From contig CAJJDN010000089.1 in the NCBI GenBank assembly GCA_905182985.1, positions 266,071 to 330,070 of the forward strand: a stretch of DNA of 64,000 nt. Reading direction: 5' to 3'. This stretch comes from Paramecium sonneborni (Eukaryota > Ciliophora > Oligohymenophorea > Peniculida > Parameciidae). The position numbers and the translations under genes are program-made. The notes below the pieces were generated by a model. It searched no databases. It worked only from the letters and a program-made list of their open reading frames with translations, and was not told the DNA's origin. Position 1 is the first letter of the stretch. The number at the start of each line of letters is the position of its first letter. This document shows positions 47,240 to 58,346 of the stretch, piece after piece.

Positions 47240-48210
47240 TCATTATTGATCTTCATCACTATTAACTTATTCTTCTGCTTCTTATATTAATTGATTCCAA
47301 TATGCTTCTCCAATTTGCATCTAAAAATCTAATTTTTTTTTAATATCCTCTTATTCAATCATATCTCCTTTTAATATTTTCTTTAAAAAATCTCTTTCTT
47401 CATGTAATATTTTTTTAACTATCATAAATTAAATTACTACCCTTCTAAAACATTTCTTTTTCTTTAACATTAATCACCGTATCTGGTTTTTCTTCTTCAA
47501 TAATTTCTATAATTTCTTCTTGAGCCCATTACTTTTTATCTTATCCAAAATCAACTTCATCAACTTTCAATTTCAAAGTTGGATTAGTAAATGTATGTTA
47601 ATCTTTGACATTTTCATAAGCATCTTCGATAATCGACGAATTTGGCTACATGTCTTTAAATTTGGATTACTTCATGATTAGTTCTTTCTTTAGCAATAGA
47701 AGATCTTTTCTATTTATGATTAAATTCATTCTTATCAAATATCAATCCTAATTTAAAGATATATTTATTCTTTAGTTCATCATCATCTCCATTTACTTCT
47801 TCAACTTTCTGTAATGCATTAGTTCCATGAGGACTTAAAGATGCTCTTCTCTTCTTATATTCCTATTTTCTAATTAACAAAGGTGATGATCTTTCTCTTT
47901 AACTAATATTCTGTCTAAATTCAAACTTATCATTTTATATCTATATATGAGGTATTCTTGATATCTATTATATTATACTAAATTACTAAATAATCCTCTA
48001 TATCTTCTGATACTTCTTTCACAGATCCTAAAACAATAGAACCACTTCTATAATAATTTTGTTTACTCCTTTTCTATCTCTTATCTTAAAAAATATCATG
48101 ATAACATTCTTGGATTCCTCTTTTTGAACTAGGTGATGATGATCCACTCATACTTCTTCCATATATATTCTTTATTACCTAGTACTATTTGTATGATGCT
48201 AAAAATCCAT
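47240..48210 (-). CDS. hypothetical Ser/acidic protein
   Basis: Start 48210 (MDFQHHTNSTS), 26-nt intron, then MSGSSSPSSKRGIQECYHDI. Further short introns near 47930 and 47650. C-terminus '..MQIGEAYWNQLIQEAEEQVN' to TGA 47242-47240. It is mostly disordered, with Ser/Arg blocks ('RASLSPHGTNALQKVEEVNG') and an acidic region before a C-terminal helix. No family recognised; possible phosphoprotein. Confidence 0.55.
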
Positions 48211-48503
48211 TTTTATAAAAGAAAATTATATTTTAATTTATAATATCCTATTATAAATGTTTTCCTATTCTTCTACATATTATTATTAATGAAAGTTTTA
48301 CTATTTTCCATTTATAATTATTCATTTATTAAAATATTCAATTGGATATTCTAAATAATTTAGTATTAATATATTGTCTATTGTGATTTATAATTGTTCA
48401 ATTTCTATGACTTTATCAATTTTGCTTTCTAAATAATTTCACATGTGTAAACTGCAATTCTTAGAAAATTTCAATAACATTCAGAATATTTAATTTTATT
48501 TAA
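48211..48503. other. intergenic
   Basis: AT-rich spacer between divergent genes; nothing recognised. Confidence 0.5.
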
Positions 48504-49871
48504 ATGCTAAATACATCTTAAACTAAAAGTACTACTGAGACTACGAATTCTATAGTTATTGATGAAAAATATAACATAATCAAAAATATTTATAAGGGGA
48601 AATAATACAATATTTATTTAGGTAATTTAAGTTCAATTTAAAAGATAGCTAGCTATCAAAAAGGAATAGTAAAATGATTTCAATTAAACTGATTATAAAG
48701 ATAAGTTTTATCTAATAAAGATGAAAAAGTATGAATACTTTTATGATTTAAAGATAAGCTTAACAAAATGAGATAATTCCAGAACTGTAATTTTTATTAA
48801 GACTGAAAGATGGTATAAATATCTATAATAATAATAGCCAACTGTGTTCCTATTTTAATTAATTACGGGGAATAGATTATAAATGGTTAAAAATATCATT
48901 TTCAAATTCTGTAAAGACATGGTCCATCAATTAAGTTAATATACAATTATCTGTCAAAAAGTCTTCCTCTTCCAATACTATGTCTTATAGCTATATAAAC
49001 TGTATTATGTGTCCTAGATTATAGTTAACCTGTTTAGAAACTATTCATAAGCATTAAATAGTTCATCGTAACATTAGACCTAAAAAATTGTTGCTTTCAA
49101 CTAGTGGTAATGAAATATTGTTAAGTGATTTCAAATTTGCAACTAAATTTAAGTTATAACATGGATCAATCTGTTGTATGGATAATCATAAATCAATATC
49201 AAATAAACACTTCCTCAATAAATACTCAAGTATAAATCAACATTTGAATTAATGTAAAGATATCCAATAATTAATTAGTCGCAACACCAAAAGATGACCT
49301 TGAATCACTTGCTTATATCTTACTTGTTTATGTAACAAATTCAAAGATCTTTAAAATTCATGCAGATAATAAAGGACTCAAACTCAAGAAATTGGAACAA
49401 ATAAAATTATCTATCGTTCCTGAAATTACATTCAAATCTGCTCCTATTGAATTTATACATTTTTTAAATTTAGTTAAAACTAGCAATGCAAATGATTTTC
49501 CTTAGGAATATGAAAAATTCAAATAATTATTTCGTAGGTTGATACAAGCAAGTGGATACAACGAAAAAGATTTATCTTATCCTTTATTTCATGTTTAATA
49601 TAGAGAATCTCACCCACAACAATAATAAGAATATCATAATTAAGTTAGTAGATTTAAGAAAACTTAAAATCACAAATTAAGTTCTGAATCTATTTAAGAA
49701 GAAGCAGCTGATGAAGAAGTTTCAATTTGCTAAATTGATATAATAGGAGAGGATCGAACCATTGAACCTGCTATAAAATCCTTAAAACCTTAATCATACA
49801 AAAATTTATCTACTCTTAATTCACCAAAATTTGAATCTTAAATTATTAAACTCAAACTCACTAAAAAATGA
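48504..49871 (+). CDS. casein-kinase-1-like pseudokinase
   Basis: Starts MLNTSQTKSTTETTNSIVID. 'KYNIIKNIYKGKQYNIYLG' is the CK1 N-lobe opening with a broken glycine loop. After poorly resolved introns, CK1 landmarks appear: a 'GPSI' hinge, 'ETIHKHQIVHRNIRPKKLLL' (HRN instead of HRD), 'EILLSDFKFATKF' (DFK instead of DFG), and 'PKDDLESLAYILL' (CK1-type RDDLESLGY). The C-terminal 150 residues are Q/S-rich and acidic. TGA 49869-49871. Loss of the catalytic Asp and the metal-binding motif glycine indicates a pseudokinase. A 3' part is duplicated at 50289-51189. Confidence 0.7.
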
Positions 49872-49913
49872 TGAAGTTATTTATATATCAACTATTTCTC
49901 CATTTATTTATTA
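48971..49913. repeat. duplicated segment C (copy 1; assembly overlap)
   Basis: 943 bp repeated as 50289-51231 (offset 1318) on the other side of a 375-n gap. It covers the C-terminal half of the CK1-like gene and the start of the next gene. Confidence 0.85.
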
Positions 49914-50288
49914 NNNNNNNNNNNNNNNNNNNNNNNNNNNNNNNNNNNNNNNNNNNNNNNNNNNNNNNNNNNNNNNNNNNNNNNNNNNNNNNNNNNNNNN
50001 NNNNNNNNNNNNNNNNNNNNNNNNNNNNNNNNNNNNNNNNNNNNNNNNNNNNNNNNNNNNNNNNNNNNNNNNNNNNNNNNNNNNNNNNNNNNNNNNNNNN
50101 NNNNNNNNNNNNNNNNNNNNNNNNNNNNNNNNNNNNNNNNNNNNNNNNNNNNNNNNNNNNNNNNNNNNNNNNNNNNNNNNNNNNNNNNNNNNNNNNNNNN
50201 NNNNNNNNNNNNNNNNNNNNNNNNNNNNNNNNNNNNNNNNNNNNNNNNNNNNNNNNNNNNNNNNNNNNNNNNNNNNNNNNNNNNNNNN
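49914..50288. other. assembly gap (375 n)
   Basis: Undetermined bases flanked by the same 943-bp sequence on both sides, so the gap probably has no real content. Confidence 0.95.
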
Positions 50289-51189
50289 TCCAATACTATG
50301 TCTTATAGCTATATAAACTGTATTATGTGTCCTAGATTATAGTTAACCTGTTTAGAAACTATTCATAAGCATTAAATAGTTCATCGTAACATTAGACCTA
50401 AAAAATTGTTGCTTTCAACTAGTGGTAATGAAATATTGTTAAGTGATTTCAAATTTGCAACTAAATTTAAGTTATAACATGGATCAATCTGTTGTATGGA
50501 TAATCATAAATCAATATCAAATAAACACTTCCTCAATAAATACTCAAGTATAAATCAACATTTGAATTAATGTAAAGATATCCAATAATTAATTAGTCGC
50601 AACACCAAAAGATGACCTTGAATCACTTGCTTATATCTTACTTGTTTATGTAACAAATTCAAAGATCTTTAAAATTCATGCAGATAATAAAGGACTCAAA
50701 CTCAAGAAATTGGAACAAATAAAATTATCTATCGTTCCTGAAATTACATTCAAATCTGCTCCTATTGAATTTATACATTTTTTAAATTTAGTTAAAACTA
50801 GCAATGCAAATGATTTTCCTTAGGAATATGAAAAATTCAAATAATTATTTCGTAGGTTGATACAAGCAAGTGGATACAACGAAAAAGATTTATCTTATCC
50901 TTTATTTCATGTTTAATATAGAGAATCTCACCCACAACAATAATAAGAATATCATAATTAAGTTAGTAGATTTAAGAAAACTTAAAATCACAAATTAAGT
51001 TCTGAATCTATTTAAGAAGAAGCAGCTGATGAAGAAGTTTCAATTTGCTAAATTGATATAATAGGAGAGGATCGAACCATTGAACCTGCTATAAAATCCT
51101 TAAAACCTTAATCATACAAAAATTTATCTACTCTTAATTCACCAAAATTTGAATCTTAAATTATTAAACTCAAACTCACTAAAAAATGA
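50289..51189 (+). CDS. duplicate 3' part of the CK1-like pseudokinase
   Basis: Positional copy (+1318) of the C-terminal part of 48504-49871, stop 51187-51189. Likely the same gene assembled twice. Confidence 0.6.
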
Positions 51190-51231
51190 TGAAGTTATTT
51201 ATATATCAACTATTTCTCCATTTATTTATTA
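50289..51231. repeat. duplicated segment C (copy 2; assembly overlap)
   Basis: Second instance of 48971-49913. It continues into unique downstream sequence, so this copy carries the intact start of the secreted-protein gene. Confidence 0.85.
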
Positions 51232-52035
51232 TAATAACAATTAATGTTTTCTCAAAGTATATAATAATATAACAATTTAGTCTTATGTAATTTTTAGTTT
51301 AGTTGCTGGATCTTGTGGTTTATCTTAATGTTAAGATCTAAAGACAAAATCACCAATTAAATATTATGATTATGTAATTATAGGTAGATATGTTGGAGAT
51401 AGTGATTTTACAAAAATATATTTGGTTACTCAGTCTGGATAAGTAATTAAAGGATTAATAATAAATATCCATTAAAAGTAAAGGTCCTGCTCTCCACCTA
51501 AATCTTATAAAAATCACTTTATGCGAAAATCCTATGCAATTACCCCCTGTAGATAAACCTTGTTCATTTAGGATTCAGCAGTAGATGAATTAAAGATGTG
51601 CGATAGAAGTGAAATATTTAGTAATGGTTATTAATTTTATATATAGAAGGAGATTGTACAAAATCATCTGTTGATGGATGTTCAGCTGGGTATATTTATT
51701 ATAGATTACATTATATAGATATGTTATCATTAACAAAGAGAATAGAATAAAAACTAAGAGTTGGATATACTCTCATAGTTTAAGATTATGATCCATTAAA
51801 GATAGAATCAAATTAGATGACATCATCATGGAATAAAAAATTATATAAGAATAAATTATTTATTTGCAATAATAATTCTGACTATAATTAATTATAAAAT
51901 TTAGATGGAGGTTTTTTCCCATCATTTTGTCCTCTGATAAAATTCAAAGGCGGATTCTTACATGTTTTAATTGTACGGTATTAATTTTTATAGAAGATTC
52001 TTAAGGGAAACTTCGCAACATCCAGCTATTTCTGA
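51186..52035 (+). CDS. secreted or surface protein, unknown
   Basis: ATG 51186 (second ATG 51189) gives MMKLFIYQLFLHLFIIITIN, a clear signal peptide. Its ATG overlaps the TGA of the upstream gene (ATGATGA). A 41-nt intron leads to 'NLVAGSCGLSQCQDL', then 'YYDYVIIGRYVGDSDFTKIY' and, after another intron, 'GDCTKSSVDGCSAGYIYYRL'. The paired Cys suggest an extracellular fold. The C-terminal frame runs to TGA 52033-52035 and overlaps the opposite-strand gene by about 110 nt, so the true end may be earlier. No family is recognised. Confidence 0.5.
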
Positions 52036-52671
52036 GACGACATTTAAATTAATTCCTCCTTTTTCTTTGAATACGAAATCTCCAGTTAATTTAACTAAAA
52101 CTGATGCTATAACATGTTCGTGTTCACCTTAGACGATATGTAAATTCTTTAAATGTGAATAAAAGAATTTGCATAATATTTAGAATTTCTGATTAAGTCC
52201 TATGCAAGCACAAATTCTTGCCATAAATGCTATTGTAAATGCATCCTCATTAAACGGTTTAAATTTATTTAATAATATTAAGATCTTACGTACTTACTTT
52301 TCATCCACATTAAATATTTAAGTTACTTCCTTAATTCTTAATGGAATAAGCAGGATTCTCAAAGATTATATAATCAATGCACCTGCTATTGATTAATATT
52401 TTTTTGATTTTACTTTCTCTATCAATTCATTATCCAATATCTCTAAACACTAGATCTTAATGTTTTCTTGGTTTAAATTATTTAAGAATTCAAAATTAAC
52501 TTATGAGAGTTTTATGAGCATTTCATCTATTTATAGGCATACTTATTTAAGTCTTCTTTTATCAGACTTTTGTAATTCTGTTTTTTATTTTGTTTCTTCT
52601 TTTTTTTAGGTTTCTACTAATTTCCAATCAAATTTTGGCAAAGGTGGTCTTGGGCTTATTTGAGAATTCAT
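51922..52671 (-). CDS. TFIIB-fold (cyclin-like) protein without zinc ribbon
   Basis: Start used 52671 (MNSQISPRPPLPKFDWKLVE), TGA 51924-51922, no intron. The first cyclin-type repeat shows 'KSKKYQSIAGALIIQSLRIL' and 'LRIKEVTQIFNVDEKQVRKI', which match the TFIIB/BRF pattern (..S...IA.A..Y.A......T.KEI....GV.E.TIR..). A second, weaker repeat has 'HEHVIASVLVKLTGDFVF' and 'GINLNVVSEIAGCCEVSLKN'. There is no N-terminal CxxC zinc ribbon. The frame stays open upstream to an ATG at 53118 (see findings). A divergent TFIIB-family transcription factor is likely. Confidence 0.65.
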
Positions 52672-53098
52672 ATAATTTTTACATATAAAATTTATAGAAG
52701 AAATTTTTATTGACTGCACTGGCCAGAAAATAACAGTATTCGATTAAATAATATATTTAGTTGAATAGATTTCTGTTTTGATCAATACATAGTATTGGGG
52801 TTGTTTTTGATTTGATGATATTTTTAATATATAGTTATTGTAGAAAATCAACTGATAAATAAAAATATGCAAACCAATATTAGAAATCCTTTCGAGAACT
52901 CTTATCAATCTTAAGTCATTTGTAAAATAATCAAATCTTATATAAGAACCGAGTTTGATGTCTTAGTAGTTAACAAACACTTAAATACAAAAATAATCAT
53001 TATAATAAATTCCTTTGGTTCCATTAAGATAAAGCTATAAATCATAGACTACAATTAGACCATCAATATTTAAATCTAAAGTTGAATAGTAATCAAAT

Positions 53099-54498
53099 AT
53101 GAATAAGTATCTATTCATCTTTAATACTTAAGAGATGCTTCTTGTCTTATAGCTAAACTTGATTCATTGAGAGAAATTAAAACTTAAGAAAGTCCTTTGA
53201 GACATCATAAAACAACTTATGTTCATCCTTAATCTAGTGTTGTGGTAGAATTCAAAAACAATACTCCTAAAACTGCATAATTATAACAAGGTGTATTTGC
53301 AAGTTGTGTTGAACCTTTTCGTTCATCTAAAAGTAATGTAAGCTCAAGTGTCTCACTTAGTCAATAATGGACTAAAACATTATCACCACAAAAAAATTAT
53401 TAAACTCTTATAGATACGCTTATGAATGAATAAGACACTGTTAATAAATAATATAGTGAAAAATTATCACTTTTAGAATAAAAAATTATTATCCTTTCTT
53501 AAGAAAACAATAGTCTAATCGAATAAAATAAATTACTTTTGACATAAAATATTGAGTTAAATGAAGAAATTACATAATAAAAAAATTAAGTTAAATAATT
53601 TCTTGAATTATAACAAATCAATTAAAAAGCATAAAATGATATTGAAATCTTAGAAAAATCATTAGAATACAAGTAAGATGAACTCAATTAAATCATATCG
53701 AATTTTGAATCACTCAAAAATATTAATCTAAATTATGAAAAAACTCTCAAAGACTAATAAGATTAAATTAATTCAATTTTTTAACAAAAAGAAAAGGAAA
53801 ATGATACATATTGCTCTTAAATTACTATATAAAATTAAACCATTTAAGAAATGGAATAAAAAATTAATTAATATATAAAGAATGAATCCTCATCTTAAAT
53901 ATTAATTAATGATCTATCAAATAAACTCAAATAATTATAACAGTAATTAGATAAAACTAAAGCAGCTAATCAATAAACTCCTATTAAAGTATAAATCATT
54001 TAATTTATTTAGATTAATGTTAAAGAATAATACGAATATAAATAATTGGTTTTAGAATTAGATAGTAAATGTGTAACCATAACTGAAAAAGAAACTTAAG
54101 TAGAGGCATTAAAAGTTAAGAACTCTATGCTCTAATAATAATTAATATAATTATAAGCATGCCAATTAGGTATGAGGGATTATGAAGCTGGAATTAAATA
54201 AAAGTAATAGGAAATTAATGAATTATAATAAACATTACAAAGAAAGAACTAAGAATTTGATCATCTTTCACAATAGTAGCAAATCAATTTTAATAATAAA
54301 AAAGAAGAATATGAAAAAGCTATCCAAGAGTTGTAATAAACTTTGAAAAATAAAAATGAAGAACTAGATAAAGTTTCTCTTGAATTAAAAACAGTAAAGA
54401 AAGAAAAAGCTAAATTATCCATGAATTTAATTACAGCTGGAATGGCTAATATAGTTATGGCATCTAAAGCTTCCGCTTCTAATGAAATTTCTACTTGA
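53099..54498 (+). CDS. coiled-coil protein
   Basis: ATG 53099, two and a half codons, then a 26-nt intron (GTATCT...CTTAAG) restores MNKDASCLIAKLDSLREIK. It ends ..MASKASASNEIST at TGA 54496-54498. The first 110 residues are Ser/Thr-rich and disordered; from about 120 it is continuous heptad coiled coil, very Q-rich through TAA/TAG codons. No domain is recognised. Structural, possibly cytoskeletal. Confidence 0.65.
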
Positions 54499-54801
54499 GA
54501 ATCATTTTATAACAATATTTTTAAGATCTATTTATTTAAATTATTGTGGTTTCTTTTACTCAAATTTATTTATAATTATATAGTTTATTGATTTTCTTCA
54601 TAATATTATGAAATAAGTAAAAAAGACTTTAAAAAATTTAATTTAAAAAAAATGTATTTGATTTACCAAATAATGTTTAAAATGTATAAATGATAAATTT
54701 AATTTTGAAAATAGATTCTTAATTATATAAAATTTTATATTTAGATTAAAAAATTTAAAAAAACTATTTCTGATTATTGGAAATAAATAATGCGTATCAA
54801 T
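54499..54801. other. intergenic between convergent genes
   Basis: AT-rich spacer; no gene seen. Confidence 0.5.
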
Positions 54802-56446
54802 TCATTCACAAATTGCAGGAATAGTATTTCGACAAGTAGGGCAAGTTAATTTAATTTCCATCCAACTTTTTAAACAAAAAGGGTGAAATTTATGTCCACA
54901 AGGTGTAATCATTAAAACTTTACTTACCAACATTCTATCTAAATCTTATTCTTATTAATCAGGCTCAATCATTAAATGTAATAAACAAATAGCACAATCT
55001 TCTAATTCTTAAATTTTATAATTTTAATAATAATTGTATTATTTTGGTAATAAGCATTTTGGAATAATCTTACGAGGACCCTTTTTATATTAGATATATA
55101 AAATCAATATTTAAACAAAAAAGATCAACAGCCAGCTAATACAAAATTCCAGTGAAGGTTTCAATCTTCTAAAATTATCTGGATATCCTCTAAAGTATAG
55201 CTTAAATTATTAAAATAATATACAGGAACTGCAATATTTATAGATAAAAATCCGAATATATATTCAAGTATAAACTTTGGATTCGATCCTAATCTAATAT
55301 TATGAATTATTTAAGGAGTCATAAAAAATCCGATTAACAATAAAAATGAATTATACAATTCATATTCTTACAACAATAAAAACAAAGTTAGTAAAGAAGA
55401 ATCTAATTTAATAAATTTTAAATCTTACAATAAATAATAAAAAATTTAGTTAAAAATTGTCTTTAGCTTTATTAATCTTAGAATTATTCTTAAAATCTTA
55501 TTCTGCAAATAATCCATAATAACTTTAAATCACAATTCATAGTAAGCATAAAAAAGAAAAATGAAGGCAAAATGAAATATTGGAAATTCTAAATAAAAAT
55601 TAAGTTATACAGCATCTCCAAATGCAAAGCTTAAATTTTGAAATGCTAAAAATGTGTCATATATTGTTACAAAACCTACACAAAAAATTGAAATCTATTT
55701 GTAAAATAAATTTTACTCTTTAAACTATTGAATTTTCATCATCTCTCAAAACACTTTCTATTAATCTGGTAACACAAAAATACTGTATTGCACATAAAAT
55801 ATTTAACATTAAACTATAAAATAGCACTTATTTATAAATATTAGATTCATAATGCTGATAAAATGAATTTATTTTAATGTTACATTATTTGTCATCACTC
55901 TCCACATTATTTAAATTAATTGTAAAATTTAATTTTTAAAAATCTTTCTCTTCTTCTATTCATTAAAACTTAAATTTACTTTCATCATAATTTAATTTTA
56001 TATTATAATCTACTTTACAAGTGATATTTGGGTATTCTCCTTTTTATTTATAGTATTTATAATAAACAAAGTCGGTTTTTCCTTACCATGACCTACATAT
56101 TTTAATTTTTCATTACAAAGTTGTTCCATTTAAATCACTAACATTAAATAAACCAAAAACTATTTTTTCATCTATATATTTTGGATCGAGGAAAAGAATA
56201 TTAAATGAACCTATTAAGCTTAAGTTACTTAGTTAAAGTTCATTTTATGGCAAATCTCTTTAGGGATTTAATTAAATAAATGTTTCCCCTTTAGTCTAAT
56301 CTAAGTAATTAAATGACTATTATAAAGAGATAATTTTAAACATTATTTGTTAATGATTCCCACTCTCCATGATATCTTTAAAACAACAATAATTACATAA
56401 TTTTAGAGATATTATACTCCTCAGTTACTATCTATTATATCATCAT
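54802..56446 (-). CDS. transmembrane RING-H2 E3 ubiquitin ligase, Tul1-like
   Basis: Start near 56446 and TGA 54804-54802. The N-terminal part has 'YHGEWESL' and beta-rich luminal-type sequence ('LIGSFNILFLDPKYIDEKIV'). The middle (about 55080-55800) is a series of hydrophobic, K/Y/F-rich helices. The C-terminus is a complete RING-H2: 'EDCAICLLHLM', then 'TPCGHKFHPFCLKSWMEI' and 'LTCPTCRNTI'. All eight zinc ligands are visible. The arrangement (luminal domain, multiple TMs, C-terminal RING) matches Golgi/endosomal Tul1-type ligases. Several short introns are implied in the N-terminal half and were not all resolved. Confidence 0.75.
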
Positions 56447-57251
56447 ATAGAATATGAAAAACATTTTCTAATTAATTATTTTTATAATATATTTCATATA
56501 TTAAAAATTATTATTTTATCAAGTAAAACTTTAGGAATAATATGTGTAATTTATTTAGATCCTTTATTAGGGTGTTATAACTCTAATAAATGTTCAGATT
56601 AAATTACTTATAACTAATTCATTGTTAAATAAAATATGTTCAAAATAAAGTAGGCATTTTTATATATCCATGACCATAATGATTTTAGATATTGATCTTT
56701 AAGATAATTTTTATATATTCTTTATTTTTAAGAAAATATCTTAATTTTCACCACTCTATGAATAAATTATTAAAATTTTTTATCAATTGAAATACTAAAA
56801 AAAAAGTTATTGATTTAAGTTTTGAGAATAAACTCTTAAGTTAACATTATTTTCAATCTAAATAAATTGTAGATACCTTCACACTTAAAGGATAATGAAT
56901 TTTTTTTTCTTACAAGAAAAATCAGATGTTAAACTAAAAGATATATTATATGTTTAAGGAAACGAGAAATTAAGATATTTATTACAAGCAAAATATGCGT
57001 AAAAGTTCAAAGATAAACAATATATAATGATTTTGGCAATAAGACTCATAAATATAAACAATAATTGAAAGAAACTTCTTAAGATAAATTTAATGGTTTT
57101 TATAATTTTTAAGAAGAATGTTAACCTAAATAAAAAATGATTTTTATGTTTTTATTCTATTTAGATAAGAAATAAGAGAAAGAAATTCTTATAAAATATA
57201 TATGTAAATACTTTGTTTATAAATAAAATTTGAATATAAAAATAAATTATA
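56447..57251. other. intergenic, about 800 bp
   Basis: One of the longest gene-free stretches. Extremely AT-rich with no long TGA-free frame of protein-like composition. It contains the divergent 5' flanks of the RING gene (-) and NudC (+). Confidence 0.5.
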
Positions 57252-58286
57252 ATGGTAGATAGGTTCGATGAGCATTTCTTTTTGATTGCAAAAGAAACAG
57301 GAGGAATAGAAGGGTTGTTAAACTCTTTATTCAGTTTTCTATTGAGAAGAACAGATTATTATTATGAATGTAATGAATATAGAAATAATTAAGGTGATCC
57401 TGGAGATAAGATGGGGTTTCCTCCTGGAGTAGCATTGAATATGTTAGGAAATATATTTAAGAAATATTAAGATGAACATTATAAAATACATAAAAAAAAG
57501 TCAGCTTAAGAATATAAGGAGAAATTGGAAATATATTAAAGAAAGTAGAAGGAATAATAAGAGAAACAAAAAGAATAGGAAGAATAAAAGAAGGAAAGAT
57601 AACTTTAGTAATAATAATAAAAATAGAGTGAATAAAGTGAGTGTTAGAAATAATAAGATGTAAAGATAAAATAGGAAGAAAAGAATGATAGTTTTACTAA
57701 TAAGCAAAAGATAGATCCATATATAAATACATATAATGGTGGTTAGACAGAGAAATATTCATGGAGTTAATCTGGAAATGATGTAGTAGTAACAATGAAA
57801 GTTCCAGAAGGATCTAATAAGAAAAATGTATAAAATATTATAGATTTATAATAATAGATAAAAGTGATAATAACAGCAAGTACATTGACAGTGAAAGTAA
57901 AGGATAATGTAGTAGTAGATGGAAAATTATATGATAAAGTGAAATGTGATGAATCAATATGGTCAATAGAGGAGAATCTATTGACAATAACATTGGAGAA
58001 AGGATAGGAGAATATATGGAAAACAGTAATTTAAGGGGATTAAGAAATAGATGCGACAAAAGTGGAGAATACAAAACCATTGGAAGATTTTGATTCAGAA
58101 ACTTAAGGAGCAATTAGAAAGATAATGTATGATTAACAAAGGAAATAGTAAGGATTACCAACAACAGAAGAAGAATAACAATTAGAAATTTTAAAGAAAG
58201 CTTGGGATGCTGAAGGGAGTCCATTTAAAGGATAACCTTTTGATCCAAGTAAATTCAATCTAAGTAATGGTTAAATATAATTCTGA
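57252..58286 (+). CDS. NudC family protein
   Basis: 344 aa, intron-free, ATG 57252 to TGA 58284-58286. N-terminal 'MVDRFDEHFFLIAKETGGIE' and 'LLNSLFSFLLRRTDYYYE' match the NudC N-terminal helical domain; then a charged K/E/Q coiled coil. The CS/p23 fold follows: 'YNGGQTEKYSWSQSGNDVVV', 'VPEGSNKKNVQ', 'VVVDGKLYDKVKCDESIWSI' and 'LLTITLEKGQENIW'. The C-terminal 'DFDSETQGAIRKIMYDQQRK' and 'PFDPSKFNLSN' are also NudC hallmarks. It is an Hsp90-linked co-chaperone for dynein/dynactin and WD proteins. Confidence 0.93.
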
Positions 58287-58346
58287 GATATAATACATAT
58301 TATATTATGTTGATATATAATTATATATATAACAATATTTAATAAG

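Noticed and set aside
49831..50316. Long ORFs spanning the run of n
   Set aside because: They consist mainly of undetermined codons across the assembly gap.
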